NCBI RefSeq assembly: GCF_900088415.1
Contig: NZ_FLLQ01000006.1
Location: 186,001 to 250,000, forward strand
DNA length: 64,000 bases
Direction of reading: 5' to 3'
Source of the DNA: Vibrio mediterranei
Lineage (GTDB): Bacteria > Pseudomonadota > Gammaproteobacteria > Enterobacterales > Vibrionaceae
Shown here piece by piece: positions 23,058-35,000 of the stretch. Both the position numbers and the translations under genes were made by a program. The notes under the pieces are model-generated. The model did not search any database, was not told where the DNA came from, and worked only from the letters and a program-made list of their open reading frames with translations. Position 1 is the first letter of the stretch, and each line of letters starts with the position of its first letter.

Positions 23058-26000
23058 ATGACGGATAAAAAGAGTGATAAAGCGAAGACCAAAAGCGGCC
23101 AGAGTATAAAGGAAACTCTACCCCAAAAGACCGTTAGTCGTAAGAACCAGAAAAAAAACGAAAAAAAACGTCGACTTTTTAGTACCTTGCGATACCAAGT
23201 CGGTTTGCCTCCTGCTTTAGCTCTGATATTACCTTCTCTAGCTACTAGACATGCAAGTGCTCAAAACGGTGAAAGTCTGCTTAGCACTGAGCAGCTTGTT
23301 GAGACTGAGCATCAAGCTATTCATTCAGAGTCGCCTAAAGTAAGCTCAAGCAATTTAGTGTCAAAACAAGAACTCATTGAACCAAAAGCAAATTTGGCGA
23401 TAGAGGAAGGTAATAAAATAACCCCTAGTGCTCGACTCCAACTGAATCATTATCATGTTCACGCCATTACAAATCCGCATTTACTTTTTGGCCATGACCC
23501 TAAAATTATCCAAGTAACAACGAAAGAACATTTCTCATCATCCATAGACGGCTCTAATAGCTCTGCTGAAAGCGACTTGTTGGCAAAGAACAATAATGAA
23601 CCTTCTGCCAAAGGTAAAAGTAAAAGCTTGCTAAATGCAGATAATCACGAAAATCAGCAGTCATCTGAAAATGAGCAAGGCGATTTACTTGGAGCTCCGG
23701 GACCTACTCAACAGTATGTCGCTAATAAGCTGAAGTTTCTTAACCAGCAATTGCAAGTGAAAGAAGACGGACTGATTGTACACGGTCAATTGATTGCAGC
23801 AGACAAAAACACCAATGAAACCATAAGTTTTGCTACCAATACTCAGGTGGATGGTTTAACACTGCATCCAGATGGCACTTACACTTTTGATCCGACGGAT
23901 ACTGTTTATCAGAGCTTGAAAGAGGGCGAGATTAAAGAACTCACGGTACCCGTAACTGTGACTGATTCAGTGGGACTGACATCTCATGCAAACTTTGTTA
24001 TTCAAGTAACGGGTACTAATGACATCCCTAAGGTTACAGGTCAAGTTTCTGGTCACATTCAAGAAGACATTAATGTTGACTCCTCTGGTTTACTTACCGT
24101 TGCAGGACAAGTTCGAGTACATGATATTGACCACGGTGAATCGCACACGTTAGCGGAGGTAATAAAAGGGCAATTTGGGACATTAACTATTGATGAACAA
24201 GGGCACTGGCAATATCAAGTTGATAACAGCCTCAATGCAGTACAGCAGCTCTCTTCTCAACAGAAAATTACTGAAACAATATCAATCCATACCGCTGACC
24301 ACACGAGTCAAAATATCCAAATAGTTATCGGTGGGAGCGATGATAATGCTGTCATTTCTGGGATCGACTCCGGTGCAGTCGTAGAAGATTTGCATGTCAA
24401 AAATGGCAGCATAAAGACGCAAGGCGACCTAACGGTTGTTGATACTGACATAGGCGAAGCACACTTTGCGTCACAAGTACTTGTCGGTCAATTTGGTAGT
24501 TTGAATATTGATGCTAATGGTCATTGGAGCTATGAAGCTAATAACTTACAAGCTGCAGTTCAACAATTAGGTAAAGGTGATGAGCTACATGAAACGTTTA
24601 CTGTAGCATCGGTTGATGGAACGACTCATGAGATAAAGATAGAAATTGATGGCGTCAATGATTTACCGGTAATGGCGGGGCAGTCGCAGTCATTAAAAGA
24701 AGATGGCGCGGTTTTTCATGGTCAAATGGTCGCCACCGATGTTGACCAAGACTTACTGACGTACACCACTTCAAACCCAATTGATGGCCTGACATTCAAC
24801 TCAGATGGCAGTTACACCTTCGATCCAAGCCATGCTTCTTATCAGCATCTCTCAAAAGGTGATACTCAAGTCGTTACGACCATGGTCACCGTGACCGATA
24901 CGGCTGGCGGTACACATCGAGAGGAGCTCAAGTTTACCATTACGGGTACGAACGACTTGCCAATGATGGCAGGGCAGTCGCAGTCAGTTAAAGAAGATGG
25001 CGCGGTTTTCCATGGTCAAATGGTCGCCACCGATGTGGACCAAGACCTACTGACTTATACCACCTCAACCCCAATCGATGGCCTGACGTTTAACCCAGAT
25101 GGCAGTTACACCTTCGATCCAAGCCATGCTTCTTATCAGCATCTCTCAAAAGGTGATACTCAAGTCGTTACGACCATGGTCACCGTGACCGATACGGCTG
25201 GCGGTACACATCGAGAGGAGCTCAAGTTTACCATTACGGGTACGAACGACTTGCCAATGATGGCAGGGCAGTCGCAGTCAGTTAAAGAAGATGGCGCGGT
25301 TTTCCATGGTCAAATGGTCGCCACCGATGTGGACCAAGACCTACTGACTTATACCACCTCAACCCCAATCGATGGCCTGACGTTTAACCCAGATGGCAGT
25401 TACACCTTCGATCCAAGCCATGCTTCTTATCAGCATCTCTCAAAAGGTGATACTCAAGTCGTTACGACCATGGTCACCGTGACCGATACGGCTGGCGGTA
25501 CACATCGAGAGGAGCTCAAGTTTACCATTACGGGTACGAACGACTTGCCAATGATGGCAGGGCAGTCGCAGTCAGTTAAAGAAGATGGCGCGGTTTTCCA
25601 TGGTCAAATGGTCGCTACCGATGTGGACCAAGACTTACTGACGTACACCACTTCAAACCCAATTGATGGCCTGACATTCAACTCAGATGGCAGTTATACC
25701 TTCGATCCTAGTCACGCCTCGTACCAGAATTTAGCAGTTGGCGACACACAAACTGTGAAAACAACTGTCATTGTAACTGATACTGCGAGTGGGCAAGCTC
25801 AAAAAGAGCTGTCTTTTGTTATCGAAGGAACTAACGATAAGCCGACAGTAACCCCGATAACCGCTCAGTTCCATGAAGACCAGTCTCAACACTTGGACAT
25901 CAACTTATTATCCCAAGCTCAAGATGTGGATGGTGACGCGCTCAGCGTGGGTAGTCTTTTTCAAGTTAAGGTGAATGGCCATATCGAGAGGCTTCCTGAC

Positions 26001-29000
26001 GGCTTTGGGATAGTTAATGGGCATTTGCAGGTTGACCCGTCCAGTTCTTCATTCCAACATCTTGCTCAAGGCGAGGTTGCGACATTTGAGTTGAGTTACA
26101 ATGTAACGGATAGTCACGGAGCTTCGACGCCTCAAAGTGTTACTGTAAAAATTGTCGGTACCGATGATAACGCCCAGTTGGTATCTAGCTCGATAAATAT
26201 CGGTGAAGCTGCTGCCGAGCATACTTATCATGGCACATCTATCAAAGGAACACTTCAACTGACGGATATAGACACTCACGACAACCCGCAGTTCGTCGAT
26301 ATGATCTATCAATCAAGCTCGAGACTGGGTACCCTCGCACTCCGTGCAGATGGCCATTACGAGTACTTCCTTTATGGTAACTATATTGGCACTGCCAATG
26401 CTCAAAAAACAGTTGCTGCATTAAAACCGGGTGAGAGTATCACCGAGACCTTCAATGTAGAGACCGCCGATGGACAGACAAAACCTGTCACCGTGACCAT
26501 TCATGGTGAAGAAGATAGCGCTCAGATTGTTGTTAATTACGGTACGACAGACAATCACTTACACGAAGATTCGATGACGTCTCCGGCGTACCCTACAGAG
26601 CTATTTGCAACGGGTATCGTTAAGGCTATTGACCCTGACCATGATGACGATCAATTGAAGCCTCAAACATTAGTGTCGGCCCACGGAGGTCACTTCACGG
26701 TGACAGAAACGGGCATGTGGCAGTATCACATTGACAACAGTTTGGCTGCGATTCAGAAATTGGGTAAGGGAGAGAGCTTTCAAGAGCAATTTACCGTTGA
26801 ATCAAAAGATGGCTCTGCGCAAAAAGTCATTACTGTGACGGTACATGGTACCAATGATGATCCTGAAGTTTCCTCGACAGTGCTATTGCCGCCTGGCAAT
26901 GAAGACAAGCCTTATATCATCAGCAGTGCCGCCTTGCTTGCCAATGCATCGGATGTAGACGCAAATGATGCGGGACATCTATCAGTGTCCAGACTTATCG
27001 CACTCAAGGCAGATGGTTCTTCCGCTGGCACCATTACAGATAATCACAATGGTTCGTTCACATTTACCCCAGAACTCAACTATAACGGACCAGTGCGTTT
27101 TAACTACGAAGTTCATGATGGCCATGGTGGAAGTATTGTCACCTCAGCGAACTCGGTGCTCAAGCCTGTCTCAGATAATGCGCAAATGAGCTACGCATCA
27201 ACCGACCATCATTTAGCGGGTGTTACAGAAGATAGGGGGTATATCGATACCCATGATGAGCTTCACTTTGAAGGTAAACTAGACATCGTCGACCCCGATC
27301 AAGGGGAAGCGGAATTTGATATTAACTACGGCCCGCAAACCTATAACGGCATAGGCTATGATACCAAGCTTGGCGGTCATATTCTGTTGATGCGCGATGG
27401 CCACTATACCTATACGATCCGAGACCATCAGCCCCAAGTTCAGTCGTTAAGTCAAGGTGAAGTGCTTACCGATCAATGCGTGGTTCGAGCTAAAGATGGG
27501 ACAACGTTTACGATTGAAGTAAATATACACGGCACTAATGATGCGCCAACACTCAGTGCACAAACACAGGCAGTGACAGAGGATGGCAACAGTCTTAACG
27601 GACAGATGCAAGGCCGAGATATTGACCATGGTGCGACGCTCACATATTCGATAGCTCACGCTATTGATGGTCTGACATTTAACGCCGATGGAAGCTACTC
27701 GTTTGACCCTTCTCATACTAGCTATCAACAGCTCAAAGACGGTGAGCACAAGATCATTGATATTCCGGTGACAGTGACCGATGAACATGGTGCAAATTCG
27801 ACGCAAAACTTGACCATAAACCTCCAAGGTAAAGGAGATGCCGCGGTTATTGGCGGTGTGGATACCGGTGATGTAAATGAGAATCAAGCAGGGCAGGATA
27901 AGTCTCCTGACTATGCACAGCCCGGCGTTGGGGTTATTGGTCAAGACTCGCTTACAACAAGCGGTCAACTGACGATTGTGGATCCTGATTCTGGTGAAAG
28001 CGAATTTGACCCCAATGGCAAGGTGTATTCATATAGCGGTCAATATGGGCACTTACTGCTTCGTCCAGATGGGCATTGGGACTATGCCGTTGCTGCGGGT
28101 ACTCACGATTGGCACTTAGGCTCTCCCAAGACCACCGTCGGCTCAACAATCGACCAGTTGGGTAAAGGGGAAACTCTCACCGATACGGTTACCGTTCATT
28201 CCAAAGATGGAACCACTCACGACATCGTTATTACCATACACGGGGATAATGATGCTCCTTACGTTTCGTCAGAAGTTACGTTGCAGTCTGGTAAAGAGGA
28301 CGTAAGCCAAACCTTCACCAAGGCGGATTTGCTGGCGAATGCTGTTGATGTCGACAGCAACGATGCAGGGTTGATGACGGTCTCCAACTTGCTTGCTGAC
28401 CATGGTTCTATTCGCGATAACCATGATGGAACCTATACTTACACGCCAGAGCTGAACTATCACGGCAAAGTACATTTCAGTTACGACATCAATGATGTGC
28501 ACGGGGGCTCAACACCATCAGGTGCGTCGCTCGATCTTGCATCCGCCAATGACGCAAGTGTGCTGGCTGCTGGACAGGATTCAGGCTCGGTGACCGAGGA
28601 TCATTTGCGATCGGGTACCGCTGGGCAACTCTGGTCTGGTTGGACGAATTTAGATGTCACCGATGTGGATAGTGCTTCTGATGCAGAAGTCGCCTTTATT
28701 GAAGTGAATGGCATCAAGCATGCAGTGCCTGCAGATTTTGGCATGAGTCTGACGGCAAACCATGGCTATTTCTCAACGACACACAGTACCGACGGCCACA
28801 ATAAATGGAGCTACACTGCCGATAACGCTAGTTCTGAAATTCAAGGACTAAAAACTGGGCAGCAGCTTCAGGACACTATGGTGCTCATCACAAAAGATGG
28901 TACTCGAATTCCAGTAACAGCGACCATCCAAGGTCAAGACGATCATGTCATTATTGACACTCCAGATGCGCTAACAGCCGCTATAGGAACGGCAGTTGAA

Positions 29001-32000
29001 GATATCAAAACGACTGTTGTTGGTATGCTTCAGGCGCACGATCTCGATAAGGGCGATCATGTCTCTTTTGAATTAGCAGGCTCTGCGTCATCTCAAGCAG
29101 GCAGCTATGGTACCTTTTACGTCGATCCAGCTGGGCATTGGCATTATGACTTGGATGCTTCAAAAGTTGATTCATTGAGAAGTGGTGATGGTAAGGCAGA
29201 GGCATTCAACATCGTCGCTATTTCTAGTGATGGTTCCCGCGCAACTCAGAAAGTGGAAATACTCGTTAAGGGCACCGATGATGCGGCAATCATTACTGGT
29301 CAAAGCACTGGCTCAGTGACAGAAGATCTTCACGTGCAAGGCGACGCAAGACACACAGTATTTACTGGCGGTGTTCTAGATGCAAAAGATCCGGATATCG
29401 GTCAACGTGGTTTCCATCAAACCTTGAATGCTCATGCGATTAGCGATCCTTATGGTGGCAGCCTCTCAATAGACAAAGCGGGCGGGTGGATTTATAGCGT
29501 CCCGAATGGAAACTTACAACATTTAGCTCAAGGTCAAACAGAGCACGTTCAATATCAGGTACAAACACTTGGCGGTGACACCCATGTGATTACTGTCGAT
29601 ATCGTGGGTACCAATGATAAACCGACTCTAGTCGCGCAAACTCAAACCGTGAATGAAGATGCTTCGCTGCTTAATGGCCAGATGCAGGGAAGTGACATCG
29701 ACCACGGTGCGACATTAGTCTACTCCATTGCCAAGTCTGTGGATGGGCTAACTTTCAATGCTGACGGCAGCTACACGTTTGATCCAACCAATGCGAGCTA
29801 CGACCACCTAGCGAAAGGTCAGACTCAGACTATCACCATTCCAGTTACCGTCACGGATGAGCATGGATCAAGCGCGACTAAAGATCTCAATATCACGGTA
29901 ACAGGCACCAATGATGCAGCGCAGATTACTGGAGCTGATAGTGGAGATGTCTACGAGTCAACCTATGCCGATCGCTCTCCTGACTATCAGAGAGGTATTA
30001 TTTCTCACTTATGGAATGATTCGATACATACCTCAGGAAAACTGGACATTGTTGATCATGATTCGGGCGAGGCGCACTTTGATAACAATGCTCCCGCCTA
30101 TCAGTATTTTGGACAGTATGGCCGTTTAATACTCCAGCCTGACGGTGATTGGTATTATCACGTTGGTGTAGGCGATAGTGCGGTAGGTAGAAAAATCGAC
30201 GCACTCAATACAGGTGAAAAACTAACCGATACTATTACCATCCGAAGTGCGGATGGCACGACTCATGATGTTGTTATTACTATCCACGGTGATAATGACT
30301 CGCCGTTTGCTTCTGGTGAGGTGCAACTCAATTCTGGAAAAGAGGATCAGGTACAAACGATCACTCAAGCGCAGTTGTTGGCCAATAGTATGGACGTTGA
30401 TAGCAGTGATGCAGGTAAGCTGCATGTGGACAACCTTCAAGTTGATCATGGCTCTATAAGAGATAACCAAGACGGCACTTATACATTTACTCCCGCCAAA
30501 GACTACAACGGACAGATCCACTTTACCTATGATGTGTTAGATGCTCACGGAGGAACAACACACACCGGAGCAAATACTACTCTTGCTGCAGTTGACGACA
30601 AAACCACGATTTCAGGCGTTGATCATGGCACTGCCACGGAAGATGTCGCTACGCATATGTCGACCAATGTAAACATCATGGATGCCGTCGACTGGCAAGC
30701 GTTACAAATCACAGATGTAGACAGTCCGAATACACAAGTGACGGTTGAATTTGCCGGACAACAATATACCTGGGATCTGGGCAGTGACTTAGATGTGACC
30801 ACTCCGTATGGTAAGTTTCAATTTCATACCTTAGTGAGTGGGCCACATGCAGGTGAACATTCATGGAGTTATATCGGAGACAACTCTAATGTTCACGTTC
30901 AAGAGTTAAAACACGGTGAATCACTTACGGAATCGATCAAGCTAATCGCCACTGACGGCACTGAATTCCCTATTACAGTTCAAGTCAATGGAACCGAGGA
31001 TGGGGTCGTCATTGACTCTAAATCCGAGCTTGGTCATGTTGTAGAGAATGCTCAAACTGGCGCCTCTGTTGCAGGTAGCGTGACGGCTCATGATACTGAC
31101 CTTCATGACTCTGTAAACTGGACAGCAACACCTACAGGTGGTGTTAGTGGCCAGTACGGTTCGTTCCATCTGAGTGCCGATGGCCAATGGCACTATGATG
31201 TAGACCAGAGTAAAGCGACAAAACTAGGCGATGGAGATGAATACTGGGAGCACTTTACCATCGAGGCTGTGTCTACCGATGGCAGTAAGGTCTCACAAAG
31301 TGTATCGGTTGTTGTTCGCGGTAACAACGATGTGCCAGTAGTGAGTGGTGAGGTGACGTTACCGTCTGGTAAGGAAGACTCGTCAATACATATTACGCAG
31401 GCACAACTTATTGCCAACGCTACAGATGTCGATTCAAACGACAGAGGTTGGCTGCACGCTCAAAATCTAACAGCAGACCACGGTAGTATTACCGCTAATT
31501 CGGATGGCAGTTTTACCTTCAATCCAGACCCTAATTACAACGGTTCCGTTCATTTTACTTACGATGTTGCTGACAGGCATGGCGGAATTGCGCATACAGG
31601 CGCAAACACGACATTAGCTGCAGTCAACGACCGCCCTGACGTTCAACCTATTACTGATAGTATCAAAGAGGACTCAACCAATAATCATTCCGTTGATCTT
31701 TTAACTGGCGCAACAGACAAAGAAGGGGATGCATTGTCTGTATCCCAAATCAAATATTCAGTCGATGGTGCTACCGCAACGACTAGTCTGCCTGACGGTT
31801 TGGTTTTAGGTGCAGATGGACATTCTGTGATTGTTGATGCAACACACTCAACTTTTCAGCATCTTGCCGTGGGTCAAGCCCAGCAAGTCGTAGTAAGCTA
31901 TCTTGTTAATGATGGGCATGGAGGGCAGACACCGCAGTCGGCAACTTTAACGATTGAAGGTACCGATGACAAAGCAGTGTTGACATCCAATGTTATCCAA

Positions 32001-35000
32001 ATGTCAGAGTCTGAAGCCTTATTAAGTAAAACGTCGATTTACCATGGCAACTTACAACTTACGGATCCCGACACGGGTGATCACACTCAATTTGCCTTTA
32101 GCGGTCGATATATGGGACAAGGTTATGCTCCAGGAGATCTAACTGTTTGGCCTGATGGTTCTTATCAGTTCCGACTGGAATCAGCTCGTAATCGACATGC
32201 CGATGATTTGATCGATAGCCTTCATAAAGGGGAATCGATGGAGATCCCTTATCAGGTCAGAACCAGTGATGGTCAGAGACTCAACATCATCGTTAAGGTT
32301 ATTGGAGAAGATGATCAAGCTCGTATTGTCGTTGGACAATATTCGTCATTAGATAATCATGCTTATGAAGACAACCTGTCACCGGGAAGTACTCCAAATC
32401 AAGTGTGGAGCGGAGGCAATTTACATGTTATCGACCCCGATCATGGTCAAGCGGGGTTCGTTACTCAGAGTTTTGATACGCCAGAAGGGGGACATTTCTC
32501 TATCAATGTTCGCGGCGGATGGCAGTACACAATAGGCAATGCCAAGCTGCAGCATTTAGGCGACGGGCAAAGCTACCAGAAAACCTTTACGGTTGAATCG
32601 ATTGATGGCTCGGCTCAGCAAACTATTACGGTCACCGTGCACGGTACCAACGACACGCCTGTCGTTACTTCCGTGGTGAGCTTATCTCAAGGCACAGAAG
32701 ACACGCCAGTCACATTGAACGCGGCGGATTTACTCGCCCATGCCAGTGATGTGGATGACCACAGTCTATTGAGTGTGCACAACTTGAGTGTTGATCATGG
32801 GCTGGTGGTTGATAACTTAGATGGAACCTTCAGTTTCACTCCGGAGAAAAACTATCACGGGCAGGTACAGTTTACTTATGACGTCAAAGATGAACATGGC
32901 GCTTCAGTATCGACGTCCGCCACAATGAACTTAGCTGCCGTTAATGATGCGGCAACATTTACTGGCGATTCAGCAGGCCTTGTTGAAGACAGCAACCTTC
33001 AACACAACACTCGATTTGCCGGTTCAACCACCATTCAAGATGCGCTATTTTGTCGTGGAAGCCTTGTGATTTCTGATGTTGACGGACAAGGTGAGGCGGC
33101 ATTAGATCTCAAAGGTCAGCACCAAATATCGCAAGATGGAACCTATGGTCACTTCTTGATTAAGCCAAGTGGGTCGTGGGTCTATGCTGCCGACAACAGC
33201 AATACAAACATTCAGAATTTAGATAACGGCCAGACCTTAACTGACAGTATCGAAATCACCTCGATAGACGGCACTAAACATTCGATTTCAGTGACAATCA
33301 GTGGCTCGACGGATAGACCAACGATACATAGTTTCACTGACTCGGGCGTTCAAAACACGGGACCCATTGAAGGCAACCTCATTTCTGGTGTAGGCACCGC
33401 ACAGGGTACAGCTGCAGCGGCGACTGACTCAGACTCGAATGCTCACCTCGTTCTTCAGGACATTCAGATAAAAGATCCTGTGTCGGGAAACTACGTGGCG
33501 GTCACTCCAGGTCATCCTCATGCCATAGCGGGAATTGGCACACTGGCTATTGAAGCTAATGGTCACTACATCTTTACTCCTGAAGCGGGCTTCACTGGAA
33601 AAGTACCAAATATGGTGTATCGAGTCGGAGACGATGGTGGTACCCCAGTTAATGATTCCTCGCAAAATACGCTATCTATAGAGGTTAAGCCGCCAGCTCA
33701 ACATGCACCAACGGTGACACCACAAACGGTCACAAGCGACGAAGACCAAAGTCATACTTTCACCGCTGCAGAATTTGGCTACCAAGATGCTGACCATGAT
33801 GCGCTAAACCACATCACGATTACTCAGTTACCTTCTCACGGTCTGTTAACCTTGAATGGTCTGGCGGTCACTGCCAATCAACAAGTTTCTAAAGCCGATA
33901 TAGACGCGGGTCATTTAACATTCACACCAATACAAAATCAGAGCGGCGCTAATTATGCCCATTTTGAGTTCCGTGCTAATGATGGTCATCAAGACTCGGC
34001 GAGCGCATCCATGGTCATCAATGTGAATGCGATAAATGATGCGCCGACGGTTGGTTCAAGCTTTACTAGTTTACTGGAGGATAAACCTCACAACTTCAGC
34101 AAAGCCGACTTCAAATACGCAGATATTGATGGGGATTCATTACATCACATCACCATTACCAATATTGCTCATGGTTCACTGACACTCAACGGGCAGGCAA
34201 TTTCTGTTGGTGATGACGTAGCCGCTGCGGATTTGGCTTCATTAATCTATACCCCAACACCGAACTACCATAGTGTGAATACAGGAGGCTTAGGGGGTAT
34301 TCGATATACGGCAAACGATGGTCATACGGATTCTAAACCTGGAATGTACCTAATTAATATCGTCGCGGTTCCTGACCCTGCAGTTTTCACTGGTGATTCA
34401 ACGGGTCGAGCTCAAGAAGATCTTCACACCCAAACAGCTGGGGTTTTAAATGTAGTTGACCCAGATGGCACGCAAGGTTTTATTGCTGTGCAAGGCGGTG
34501 TGGGTATTGTCGGCAGTAAAGGGTATGGGCATGCGCACATTGATAGTAATGGTCACTGGACCTATAACCTTTACAACAATCACCCTGTTGTACAGCAGCT
34601 TAAGCAAGGCCAGACAGATACAGAAACCATTACCGTCCAAGCAAAAGATGGCACCACGCATGACATAGTGATCACCGTTTCCGGAACCAATGATGCCCCG
34701 ACGGTTTCAGAAAAAGTGCTACCAGGTCAAAGTGCGGGCAAACACGTAGTGACCGAAGATGGCAACTTAACCTCAACCGGACAACTGACGACACATGATA
34801 CCGACGGGGATACGCTCAGTTTGAGTCTCGATCCAAGCCATGGTGCGAGTTATGGTTCGGTACAACTGGATAGTCATAGTAATACTTGGACATATCATCT
34901 CGATAATGCTAACTCACGCGTTAACGCGTTAAATGATGGTGATGTGCTGCACGACACCTTTACTGTGTTGGTGGATGATGGGCATGGTGGTAAAACCAGC

